A stretch of 64,000 bases of DNA from Kineococcus rhizosphaerae (GTDB lineage: Bacteria; Actinomycetota; Actinomycetes; Actinomycetales; Kineococcaceae): the NCBI RefSeq assembly GCF_003002055.1, contig NZ_PVZF01000010.1:62001-126000 (forward strand), given 5' to 3'. The translations under genes and the position numbers were made by a program. The notes under the pieces are model-generated. The model was given only the letters and a program-made list of their open reading frames with translations, was not told where the DNA came from and made no database searches. Position 1 is the first letter of the stretch, and each line of letters opens with the position of its first letter. Positions 24,665 through 32,397 of the stretch are shown piece by piece.

Positions 24665-25633
24665 TCAGCGGCGGGAGCGCTCGGCCTTGACCTTCGCCGC
24701 GATCTCGGCGCGGTGACCGGCCAGGGCGGCGAAGGCGAGCACCAGGTCCGAGACGGTCAGCAGCACCCGGGACCCGAGGACGACGACGGCCGCTCCCCCA
24801 CCGCCGAGGGCCAGGCCGAGCACCGCCCCCAGGACGAGTTCGCGCGCCCCGGCCCCCGCGGGCGCCAGGACGACGAAGAACCCGACCATCCACGCCACGA
24901 CGTACCCGCCGAGCGCGAGCGCCAGCGTGGACCCGGTCGACCAGTCCGACCCCACCGCGCGGGCGAGGACGAAGACCTGCAGCCCGACGGCGATCCAGGA
25001 CCCCGTCGCCCAGCCGGCGGAGGCGAGCAGCCCGCGCAGGGTGACGCGGTGCTCGAGGGGTTCCTGACGGGCCAGGCGCAGCAGGAGCGCCAGCAGCCGG
25101 TTGGTGACGGCGGGCACCAGCAGGACGAGCAGCAGCGGTGTGGTCCAGCGCAGCCAGCCGGTCCACTCCCAGCCGGCGATGGCCCTGCCGTGCAGGGCGA
25201 TCGGCAGGACGCCGGTGACGATCAGCGACGCCGTCGTGAGGGAGACGAGCAGGGCGACGACGAGCGCGGACCCCGTGCGCCGCCGCGGCACGCCGTGGTC
25301 GCGGGCGAGCTCGGCCTGGGCGACGAACTGGAACACGCTGCCGGGGATGTACCGGCCGAGCTGGCCGACGAAGAACACCCGGGAGGCGGCGCCGACGGGC
25401 AGCTTCGAGCCGAGGTCGCCCATGACCGAGCGCCACGACGCCCCGGACAGCGCGACGTTGGCCAGGGAGCAGACGAGCGCGAGCAGCACCGACAGCGCGT
25501 CGAGCCGGGACCACGCGGCGGCGATCTCGGTGCGGTCGCGCACGACGTACGCGACGGCCAGGCCGAGGGCGACGACGAGGAACCCGATCCGGACGGCGCG
25601 CGAGCGCAGGACCCCCAGGAGCGTGGAGACCAC
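24665..25633 (-). CDS. Lysylphosphatidylglycerol synthase/UPF0104-type membrane protein
   Basis: A 322-residue integral membrane protein with about eight hydrophobic segments, a central FFVGQLGRYIPGSVFQFVAQAELARDHG and APAGAGARELVLGAVLG. These motifs place it in the LPG_synthase_TM/UPF0104 flippase-like family without the cytosolic aminoacyl-transferase domain. Such proteins beside glycosyltransferases are often thought to move lipid-linked sugars or modify lipids. It abuts the preceding GT4-methyltransferase gene (its start at 25633 borders that gene's stop at 25634). A hairpin terminator follows. Confidence 0.83.
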   Translation of the reverse strand: MVSTLLGVLRSRAVRIGFLVVALGLAVAYVVRDRTEIAAAWSRLDALSVLLALVCSLANVALSGASWRSVMGDLGSKLPVGAASRVFFVGQLGRYIPGSVFQFVAQAELARDHGVPRRRTGSALVVALLVSLTTASLIVTGVLPIALHGRAIAGWEWTGWLRWTTPLLLVLLVPAVTNRLLALLLRLARQEPLEHRVTLRGLLASAGWATGSWIAVGLQVFVLARAVGSDWSTGSTLALALGGYVVAWMVGFFVVLAPAGAGARELVLGAVLGLALGGGGAAVVVLGSRVLLTVSDLVLAFAALAGHRAEIAAKVKAERSRR

Positions 25634-27625
25634 TCAGCGCCGCACGAACGTCAGCAGGACGAACGTGTAGTCGAGCCCGGTCCGCTTCCAGTGCACGGGC
25701 CGTTCGGGGTGGGCCAGGACGTCGTCGGTGAGGTCACCCACGAGGTCGAGGCCGACGCGGCCGGCGAGCGCGACGAGGTCGCGCAGGTCGGCCGGGGAGA
25801 AGATCTTCACGGGTGCGCCGTAGGCGGTGACCCCGGTGGTGTCCGGCGGGTCCTGGTCGTAGTCGGTGGACAGGGCCAGGACGCCACCGGGGCGCAGGAC
25901 GCGGGCGGTCTCGGTGAGGAAACCCTCGATCGGGACCCCGTGCTCGATGACGGACATGCACGTCACGGCGTCGAGGGAGGCGTCGGCCAGGCCCGTGTCG
26001 GTGACGTCGCCGCGGCGGAACTCGACGCCGTCGCGGTGCACGGTGGCCCCGAACTCCAGGTTGATCCCGGCCAGGGAGCCCCTCTCGCGGCCCAGGCCGT
26101 ACAGCCGCAGCCACGGCAGGACCGGTGAGTAGCGGGCCGAGCCGGCGTCGAGGACGCGGGCGGTGCGCGAGCCGTCGTCGGCGAGGGTCAGGACGGCGGC
26201 GACGGCGCCGAGCGCGTCCCAGTTCTTCGGGGCGTCGGGGTGGGCGGGCAGGCGCAGCCGGGCGGTCTGGGCGACGGCGTCGGCGACCTCGGCGGAGTCG
26301 TGCAGGACGCCGGTGCGCGGGACGCCGGAGGGCACGGGCCGGTCCGCGGGGGCCAGTCCGAGCCGGTGCTTCGCCAGCTGCTCGCCCACGCGGCGCTGGA
26401 CGCCGACACGGGTCCACAGGGCGTGCTCGGCGCCGCGCTTGGCGACGGCGAGCAGCCGGCCCCCGGGCGGGGCGGCGGCCGTGCCGCCCTCGGCGGCGTG
26501 GTCGACGGCGGCGGCGTAGGCGTCCCAGGGACCCTCGAGGTCGGGGGCTTCGACGTTGTCCCGCAGGCGTTTCAGCCCGCCGTCGGCCAGCCGCAGGATG
26601 CCGTCGGCGAGGGCCCGGACGCTGCCGGGTTCGACGAGGACCCCGTCGACGTCGTCGCGGACCTGCGCGGGGAAGGAGCCGACGCGGGTGGCGAGGACGG
26701 GCAGGCCGTGGGCGAAGGCGAGGACCGCGTTCTGCGAGGCCGTCCCCGACCGGTAGGGCAGGACGACGGCGTCGTGGGCGGCCATCAGCCCGGCGATCTC
26801 GGACGCGGGGACGTACCCCTCGCGCAGCTCGACGTGGCCGCGCATCCCGGGGGCGGTGGCGAGCTCGCGGACGCGGCGGCCGGCCGCGCCCCACAGCTCA
26901 CCGGCGATGGTGAGGCGGGCGTCGAACCCGCGCTGGTGGACCTCGGCGAGAGCCTCGAGGAGCAGGTCGAGGCCCTTGTACTCGCGCACGACGCCCAGGC
27001 TCAGCAGCCGGACGCCGCCGTCGCGCGGGACGCGGGACCCGGCTTCGCCCGCGAGCCGGGGACCGCCGGGCAGGTGCGGGGGCAGGTCGGCCTGCACGAC
27101 GCGGCGGGCGCCGTGGGCGTGGGCCAGCGCGGCCTGCGCGTCGGAGTGCACGACGACGCCGTCGACGGCCGCGAACAGGCGGCGGACGAGGAGCTCGTCA
27201 CCGGGCTTCGGCTCGTGGGGCAGGACGTTGTGCGCGACGACGACGGTGCGGGCCGTGCTGCGGGCGACCTTCATCGCGGCCAGGACCGTCAGCAGCGCGG
27301 GGACCTGCAGCGGGACGACGTGGGCCAGGACGACGAGGTCCGCCCCGGCCAGCCGGCGGCCCGTCGACCACCAGGACGCCGGCGACGACCAGGACAGCGG
27401 GCGCAGGGTCGGGGTGAATTCGGGCACCTCGGGAGTGGCGTCGGGCAGGCCCACCTGCCCCGGGTAGAGCAGCTCGGGGTACAGCCTGCTCCACGAGACG
27501 AGCTTCACGTCGGCGGCCGGGTCCTGCGCCAGGTGCCGGGCGAGCTCGGTGGTGTGGACGGCGATGCCGCCCTTGTTCGGGTGGGCCGGGCCGACGACCG
27601 CGATCTTGCGCCGCTCGTCGCTCAC
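25634..27625 (-). CDS. GT4 glycosyltransferase fused to a methyltransferase
   Basis: A 663-residue bifunctional protein. Residues 1 to about 400 are a GT-B glycosyltransferase of family 4: KIAVVGPAHPNKGGIAVHTTELARHL, LLSLGVVREYKGLDLLLEAL and HDAVVLPYRSGTASQNAVLAFAHGLPVLAT. From about 430 a class I SAM methyltransferase follows, with VLDAGSARYSPVLPWL near 491 in place of a canonical glycine loop, then CMSVIEHGVPIEGFLTETARVLRPGGVLALSTDYD. It could transfer and then methylate a sugar. The GTG at 27625 overlaps the stop of the 47-residue ORF. A natural fusion is more likely than a frame error because both halves read through without disruption. Confidence 0.85.
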   Translation of the reverse strand: MSDERRKIAVVGPAHPNKGGIAVHTTELARHLAQDPAADVKLVSWSRLYPELLYPGQVGLPDATPEVPEFTPTLRPLSWSSPASWWSTGRRLAGADLVVLAHVVPLQVPALLTVLAAMKVARSTARTVVVAHNVLPHEPKPGDELLVRRLFAAVDGVVVHSDAQAALAHAHGARRVVQADLPPHLPGGPRLAGEAGSRVPRDGGVRLLSLGVVREYKGLDLLLEALAEVHQRGFDARLTIAGELWGAAGRRVRELATAPGMRGHVELREGYVPASEIAGLMAAHDAVVLPYRSGTASQNAVLAFAHGLPVLATRVGSFPAQVRDDVDGVLVEPGSVRALADGILRLADGGLKRLRDNVEAPDLEGPWDAYAAAVDHAAEGGTAAAPPGGRLLAVAKRGAEHALWTRVGVQRRVGEQLAKHRLGLAPADRPVPSGVPRTGVLHDSAEVADAVAQTARLRLPAHPDAPKNWDALGAVAAVLTLADDGSRTARVLDAGSARYSPVLPWLRLYGLGRERGSLAGINLEFGATVHRDGVEFRRGDVTDTGLADASLDAVTCMSVIEHGVPIEGFLTETARVLRPGGVLALSTDYDQDPPDTTGVTAYGAPVKIFSPADLRDLVALAGRVGLDLVGDLTDDVLAHPERPVHWKRTGLDYTFVLLTFVRR

Positions 27626-27765
27626 GCGATCCCCCCGGTCCGCTCCGTCGCGCCGCCGGTGACGGCGCCTTCTTCCGGGACCGCGCAGCGAATCCGTCTG
27701 GAGCCGGCGCCCAGCGCCGGACGCGTTCCCTGCGTCCAGGCGCCGTCGCGGCGCTCGTCGCTCAC
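27622..27765 (-). CDS. 47-residue peptide, conserved MSDERR-WTQGTR type (copy 1)
   Basis: A small gene fitted exactly between two glycosyltransferase genes with GTGA overlaps at both ends. The product begins MSDERRDGAWTQGTRP and ends PEEGAVTGGATERTGGIA; it is basic then neutral, without membrane segment. The first 15 residues match the ORF at 54532-54606 at 13 positions, and several codons differ synonymously (GAG/GAA, CGC/CGG, ACG/ACC, GGA/GGG, CGT/CGC), which favours selection on the peptide. The next gene also starts MSDERR, so local duplication of a start region is an alternative. Function unknown. Confidence 0.6.
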   Translation of the reverse strand: MSDERRDGAWTQGTRPALGAGSRRIRCAVPEEGAVTGGATERTGGIA

Positions 27766-28688
27766 GCGCTGTCCCTCGAGCGCACGACGAGGTCGGCGAG
27801 CAGCGCGACCGCCCCCACGAGCAGACCCGACACCAGCAGCAGCACCGTGTTGGCCGGGAAGTAGAAGGGGTGGCGGACCATGTCGACGACGCCCTTGACG
27901 AACCCGAGGCCGAACAGGGTCAGCGCCAGCGGCATGAGCACGCGCAGCGGCTCGAAGTACATGATCATCCGCAGCACCTGCAGGATGTACCGGTAGGCGT
28001 CCTTGGTGAAGTGGAACTTCGACTTCCCCGCCCGCTTGGCGTAGGTCGTCGGCACGTACTTGATGTCGTGCTGGTTGCACAGGAACGACAGCGTGATCGT
28101 CGTGACGCACGAGAAACCGGCCGGCAGCAGCCGCAGGTACGGCAGCGACACCGACTTGCGGAACGCGCGCAGCCCGGAGTTCAGGTCCGGGATGCGCTGG
28201 CGGGCCAGGACCTCGGCGACCTTGCGGATGACGAACTTGGCCGGCACGCGCAGCGCCTTGTGCGAGCCCTCCTCGGTGGTGCGCGCGCCGACGACCTGGT
28301 CGTAGGAGTCGTCGTCCAGCAGCACCCGGACCAGCTCGGGGATGCGCTCGTTCTCGTACGACATGTCGGCGTCGGTCCACACGACGATCTCGCCGCGGGC
28401 CATCTGGGTGCCGATGCGCCGGACCGTGCCTGAGCCGCCGTTGCGGCGGAAGGCCACGACGCGCAGGTGCGGGTACTCGTCCTCGACCGAGCGCAGCACC
28501 TTCAGGGTGTCGTCGGTGGAGCAGTCGTCGACCGCCAGCAGCTCGTACGGCATGCCGTCGTCGTCCATCACCTTGGTGATGCGCTGGATCTCCAGCAGGA
28601 CGTGCGCCTCCTCGTTGTAGCAGGGCAGCACGATGGTGGCGACGGGGGCTGGTCCGCTCAGGGGCTGGACCTCATCTTCGACAGGCAT
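27762..28688 (-). CDS. Family 2 glycosyltransferase (polyprenyl-phosphate sugar transferase type)
   Basis: A 308-residue GT-A enzyme anchored by two C-terminal membrane helices (LMPLALTLFGLGFVKGVV and TVLLLVSGLLVGAVALLADLVV). The N-terminal IVLPCYNEEAHV, VDDCSTDDT and the metal-binding WTDADMSY near residue 106 are typical of DPM-like transferases that load a sugar on a polyprenyl phosphate. It is first in a four-gene operon with a small peptide, a GT4-methyltransferase and a flippase-like protein. TAAGCT (28703-28698, minus) nine bases before the ATG could be its -10. Confidence 0.9.
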   Translation of the reverse strand: MPVEDEVQPLSGPAPVATIVLPCYNEEAHVLLEIQRITKVMDDDGMPYELLAVDDCSTDDTLKVLRSVEDEYPHLRVVAFRRNGGSGTVRRIGTQMARGEIVVWTDADMSYENERIPELVRVLLDDDSYDQVVGARTTEEGSHKALRVPAKFVIRKVAEVLARQRIPDLNSGLRAFRKSVSLPYLRLLPAGFSCVTTITLSFLCNQHDIKYVPTTYAKRAGKSKFHFTKDAYRYILQVLRMIMYFEPLRVLMPLALTLFGLGFVKGVVDMVRHPFYFPANTVLLLVSGLLVGAVALLADLVVRSRDSA

Positions 28689-28757
28689 GGCGGGGTGAGC
28701 TTACCCACGGACGGGGCGGTTCCCGGGGAGCCGCCGCGGGGCGGCACGATGGCGGGC

Positions 28758-29522
28758 ATGAGCCAGCCCGGGCCCCCTGGAGACCGAACCGGAGATCGCG
28801 TCGTGGACCGCGCCCGGTCCTTCGGGGCCGTCGCCGACGTCTACGACCGCGCCCGCCCCAGCTACCCCGCCGAGGCGCTCGACTGGCTGCTGCCCGACGG
28901 TGCCCGCCGGGTCCTGGACCTGGGCGCCGGCACCGGCAAGCTGACGCGGTCGCTGGTGGCCCGCGGCCTGGACGTCGTCGCCGTCGAACCGGCGCCGGGG
29001 ATGCGCGAGCAGTTCGCGAAGGTGCTGCCCGGGGTCGAGGTCCTCGACGGCACGGGCGAGTCGATCCCCCTGCCCGACGGGTCCGTCGACGCCGTGCTCA
29101 TGGCGCAGGCCTGGCACTGGGTGGACCCCGCCACCGCCTCCCCCGAGGTCGCCCGCGTCCTGCGCCCCGGGGGCCGCCTCGGCCTGCTGTGGAACGTGCG
29201 CGACGCGGGCGTCGACTGGATCGCCCGCCTGGACCGCCTCCTGCCCGGACCCGGGGAGGAGCAGCTCGGCAGCCTCGCGCCCCGCGTCGGGCCGCCGTTC
29301 GGGCCCGTCGAGCGCTACGACGTGCGCTGGTCGGACCCGGTCACGCTCGACTCCCTGCTGGACCTGACGCGCTCGCGGTCCTGGGTGATCGCCCTGACGC
29401 CGCAGCGGCGCGAGGAGGTGCTCGAGGACGTGCGGGCCCAGGCGCAGGCGCACCTGGCCGAGACGGGGTCGCTGGCGCTGGAGTACGTCACGCGGTGCTC
29501 GCGGGCGACGCTGCCGCGCTGA
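28758..29522 (+). CDS. Class I SAM-dependent methyltransferase
   Basis: A 254-residue methyltransferase of the Methyltransf_11 type. SFGAVADVYDRARPSYP precedes the SAM-binding loop VLDLGAGTGKLTRSL, then VEPAPGMREQ, DAVLMAQAWHWVDP and RVLRPGGRLGLLWN. Small-molecule methylation is likely but the acceptor is unknown. ATG 28758 is chosen; ATG 28749, three codons upstream, is an alternative and no strong ribosome site distinguishes them. It is divergent from the glycan operon and converges on the unknown gene ending at 29569. Confidence 0.87.
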   Translation: MSQPGPPGDRTGDRVVDRARSFGAVADVYDRARPSYPAEALDWLLPDGARRVLDLGAGTGKLTRSLVARGLDVVAVEPAPGMREQFAKVLPGVEVLDGTGESIPLPDGSVDAVLMAQAWHWVDPATASPEVARVLRPGGRLGLLWNVRDAGVDWIARLDRLLPGPGEEQLGSLAPRVGPPFGPVERYDVRWSDPVTLDSLLDLTRSRSWVIALTPQRREEVLEDVRAQAQAHLAETGSLALEYVTRCSRATLPR

Positions 29523-29568
29523 GCCGTCCCACGCGACGGGCCGCGCACCGGTCGACCCCGCGACGCTC

Positions 29569-30009
29569 TCAACCCCGCCGACCGGCCCGCTGCAGGTGGT
29601 CCGTGAGCTCGGCGAGCTCGGCCTGCTCCACCCGCGGCGCGAAGTCCAGCCCCTCCGACGCCACGACGCCCGTGCCGCTGCCGGCGACGGTCACGAACCA
29701 GGCCGCCTCCGCCCCGAACCAGTGCGCCTGCCCCAGCGCCCCGTGGTCCTCGGGAACGTCCCGGCTGGTGATGCGCACCAGCTGCCCGTCGCGTCCGTAG
29801 GGCGGGCGCGGCACCACCAGCTCCACCGCGACCTGCTCCGGCCGCACCCCCAGCAGCCGTGCGGCACCCTCCGCGGCCAGCCGGTCCAGCTGCCCGGTCT
29901 CGTTCGTCGCCCCCACCTCGACCTCCCCGGCGGGGCCGACGACGAGCACGGTGTACGAGCGGTCCGGCTCGTGCCGCACCCGCGCGCGGACCACCGTCTC
30001 CTCAGCCAT
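29569..30009 (-). CDS. Hypothetical protein
   Basis: A 146-residue soluble protein of unknown function. It contains VRARVRHEPDRSYTVLVVGPAGEVEVGATNETGQLD, LGVRPEQVAVELVVPRPP, and an aromatic AHWFGAEAAWFVTVAG, giving an alpha/beta impression with no catalytic motif I know. The ATG at 30009 follows GAGAGGGTGG, a good ribosome site, so I prefer it to an in-frame start 63 bases upstream. It converges with the methyltransferase gene and is not linked to the quinone-reductase pair upstream. Confidence 0.7.
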   Translation of the reverse strand: MAEETVVRARVRHEPDRSYTVLVVGPAGEVEVGATNETGQLDRLAAEGAARLLGVRPEQVAVELVVPRPPYGRDGQLVRITSRDVPEDHGALGQAHWFGAEAAWFVTVAGSGTGVVASEGLDFAPRVEQAELAELTDHLQRAGRRG

Positions 30010-30139
30010 CCCGCCACCCTCTCCCCACGAGCCTCCGGGCGCCAGGGACTCCACGGTCGTCCCGCCGGCCACGAGGTCACGGTCGTGCCGGTGAGCGGGA
30101 GATCGCCGAGCCGGTTCTGCTGACGCGGTGCGAGGGCAG

Positions 30140-30814
30140 TCAATCGCCCAGGAGGTTCGCGATGTGGGCTTGGACGTGCGCCAGGGCCGCGGCGCGTTCG
30201 GCCCCGTCGAGGCGGGTCGGGCCGTAGGTGATCACGGGCGGCAGGACGTCGTAGCCGACGAACTCGAGCATGCCGCGGTGGATGTGGAAGAGGAAGGCAT
30301 CGATGTCCCCGTACCCGCCGGGCGCCGCTGGAGCGAAGGCGGGCTGAGCGCCACCAGTGGTCAGCACCACGATGGCCTTCTTCCCCCGCAGGCCACCTCG
30401 CTCGAAGATTCCGTGCTCACCGCCGAAGGTGGCACCCATGACGAAGACGCGGTCCACCCACCCCTTCATGATGGCCGGCATCGAGAACCACCACAGCGGG
30501 AACGACAACACGAGCAGGTCGGCCTGCTGCACCTGTCGCAGGTGGGCGGCAACCGGATCGTCGAGGGTGCCGGTGACCACGGCCTGCATCTGCTCGGCTT
30601 GAGGCTTGAAGTAGCCGGGACCGTCCATGAAGTGCTCGCGCGCGAGCACTGGATCCCACCCCTCGGCGTAGAGGTCGATCTGGTGGACCTGGACATCTCG
30701 TGAGCGCAACTGCTCGGCGACAGCAGCGGCCTGAGCCGAGGAGAAGGAATCGGGTTCGGGGTGGGCGTGGACGATCAGGGCGCTGCGCGTGGGAGCGGCA
30801 GGGGGCGTCGACAT
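30140..30814 (-). CDS. NAD(P)H dehydrogenase (quinone)-like flavodoxin-fold protein
   Basis: A 224-residue flavodoxin-fold oxidoreductase of the NQO1/MdaB type, likely reducing quinones with NAD(P)H and FMN or FAD. SALIVHAHPEPDSFSSA, the LLVLSFPLWWFSMPAIMKGWVDRVF segment and the TTGGAQPAF loop are typical. It lies 34 bases downstream of an ArsR-type gene on the same strand, so a small redox-responsive operon is likely. Antioxidant or electrophile-detoxifying function is inferred from family. Confidence 0.87.
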   Translation of the reverse strand: MSTPPAAPTRSALIVHAHPEPDSFSSAQAAAVAEQLRSRDVQVHQIDLYAEGWDPVLAREHFMDGPGYFKPQAEQMQAVVTGTLDDPVAAHLRQVQQADLLVLSFPLWWFSMPAIMKGWVDRVFVMGATFGGEHGIFERGGLRGKKAIVVLTTGGAQPAFAPAAPGGYGDIDAFLFHIHRGMLEFVGYDVLPPVITYGPTRLDGAERAAALAHVQAHIANLLGD

Positions 30815-30848
30815 GCCGCCATCGTATCGACGACCTTCGAAATGTCGA

Positions 30849-31166
30849 TTAGACGTGGTCCCTGATCTGCTCGAGCAGGTCGGCGACCCGCGCGTCGTTG
30901 CGGCGGTAGTGGGTCCACTTGCCGACCCGGGTCGCCCTCACGAGACCGAGGCGCTCGAGAGAGGCCATGTACGTGGACACCGTCGACTGAGCCAGGCCGG
31001 TCTTGGCGGCCAGGTGAGTGACGCACACACCCACCTCGGCCCGGTCGGCGATGGGCTCGTACTCGCGGAAGGAATCCTCCGGGGTCCGCAACCACTCCAT
31101 GATCTGCAGCCGAGTGGGGTTGGCGAGCACCTTGAGGGTTCCGATCAGATCCATGCCCACGTCCAT
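30849..31166 (-). CDS. ArsR-type HTH regulator
   Basis: A 105-residue winged-helix protein: LIGTLKVLANPTRLQIMEWLR, then VGVCVTHLAAKTGLAQSTVSTYMASLERLGLVRATRVGKWTHYRRND. Only one Cys (in VGVCVTH) lies near the recognition helix, so a classical ELCVCDL metal box is absent and a thiol- or ligand-based response is more likely. It precedes the quinone-reductase-like gene and probably regulates it. TTCGA-containing repeats occur upstream of both genes (near 30833 and 31178), but they are too weak to call as operators. Confidence 0.87.
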   Translation of the reverse strand: MDVGMDLIGTLKVLANPTRLQIMEWLRTPEDSFREYEPIADRAEVGVCVTHLAAKTGLAQSTVSTYMASLERLGLVRATRVGKWTHYRRNDARVADLLEQIRDHV

Positions 31167-31332
31167 GGGATCAGGGTCTCATCGATGCTTCGAGGTTCGA
31201 GGGACCGTCGTGCCGGTGCCCGGAGCGACGCACGGTCATCCCGCTGTCGTGGACGTCACCACCGCAGCCCTCAGCCGCCGTCCGCCGGAGTCGCCCACCT
31301 CCGGGTCTGCCGCAGGGAGCAGGCTCTCCCCC

Positions 31333-32262
31333 GTGAGACGTCCCCTGAGCTTCGCCGCCTTCGTCCTGGTCCTGGCCGGCTGCACCTCCACCCCGGCCGA
31401 CGACACCCCTGCCGGCAGCAGCGGCTCCCCCGGCGTCAGCGCCGGCGCGTCCCCCAGCGCGTCCCCGGCCGACGCGGCCGTGCAGGCGCGGTTCGCGCAG
31501 CTGGAGGAGTCGTTCGACGCCCGCCTGGGCGTGTTCGCCGTCGACACCGGGTCCGGGAGGACCGTCGTGCACCGCGGCGACGAACGCTTCGGCTTCGCGT
31601 CCACCTACAAGGCGCTCGCTGCCGGGGCCCTCCTCGAACGGACCGGCGACGCCGAGCTCGACGCCGTGGTGACCTGGACGGCGGACGAGGTCGTGGCCCA
31701 CTCCCCCGTCACCGGGCAGCACACGGCCTCCGGGCTGCCGCTGCGCCAGGTCGCCGAAGCCGCGGTCACCGTCAGCGACAACACCGCGGCCAACGTCGTG
31801 CTCGCGCACCTCGGCGGTCCGGCCGGTCTCGAAGAGGATCTGCGGGCGCTCGGGGACGACACCACCGAGGTGGAGCACACCGAGCCGGACGTCAACGACA
31901 TCACCCCCGGCGACCCCGCGGACACCAGCACCCCCCGCGCGATGGCCACGACGTTGCAGGCGTACGCCACCGGGGACGTCCTCGCGCCCGCCGGTCGCGA
32001 CCAGCTGGTGCGGTGGCTGCAAGCGGGCACCACCGGCGGCGGGCAGATCCGCGCCGGGGTGCCGGCGGGCTGGGTCGTGGGTGACAAGACCGGTCACGCC
32101 GGGGTCTACGGGAACCAGAACGACATCGGCGTGGTCTGGCCCACCGGTGGACGCGCGCCGTGGGTCCTGGCGATCCTCACCGACCGCGCCGACGTCGACG
32201 CGACGTCCGACGAGGCCCTGCTCGCGCGGGCCACCGAGGTCGTCGTCGACGAGTTGAGCTGA
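31333..32262 (+). CDS. Class A beta-lactamase, lipoprotein
   Basis: A 309-residue serine beta-lactamase. A lipobox LAGC puts the lipidated cysteine at residue 17, followed by a Ser/Pro/Ala-rich linker. Active-site motifs are complete: S90-T-Y-K93, S148-D-N150, E184-P-D-V-N188 on the omega loop, and K252-T-G254. It should hydrolyse penicillin-type substrates at the outer membrane face. The GTG at 31333 is selected because it starts the signal peptide; the frame remains open upstream. It is an intrinsic-looking chromosomal gene with no mobile element nearby. Confidence 0.92.
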   Translation: MRRPLSFAAFVLVLAGCTSTPADDTPAGSSGSPGVSAGASPSASPADAAVQARFAQLEESFDARLGVFAVDTGSGRTVVHRGDERFGFASTYKALAAGALLERTGDAELDAVVTWTADEVVAHSPVTGQHTASGLPLRQVAEAAVTVSDNTAANVVLAHLGGPAGLEEDLRALGDDTTEVEHTEPDVNDITPGDPADTSTPRAMATTLQAYATGDVLAPAGRDQLVRWLQAGTTGGGQIRAGVPAGWVVGDKTGHAGVYGNQNDIGVVWPTGGRAPWVLAILTDRADVDATSDEALLARATEVVVDELS

Positions 32263-32323
32263 GGGACGTCGCACCGCTGCAGGAGGGCGACGACCCGGGA
32301 CGTGCGTTCCGAACCCGACGGGA

Positions 32324-32352
32324 CCGCGACGGGGAGAAGAACTCCGTCGCGG
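32324..32352. terminator. Hairpin between convergent genes
   Basis: Nine-base perfect arms CCGCGACGG and CCGTCGCGG around an 11-base loop lie between the beta-lactamase stop (32262) and the stop of the convergent gene at 32398. A bidirectional hairpin terminator is plausible; no T-run is present. Confidence 0.5.
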
Positions 32353-32397
32353 TGAGCGGCCGCGCCGGGGACCGGACCCTTCGCCCGGGGCCGCCGT

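Noticed and set aside
30833-31195. TTCGA-containing sites as ArsR operators
   Set aside because: The two regions share only short, poorly aligned motifs, too weak to define an operator.
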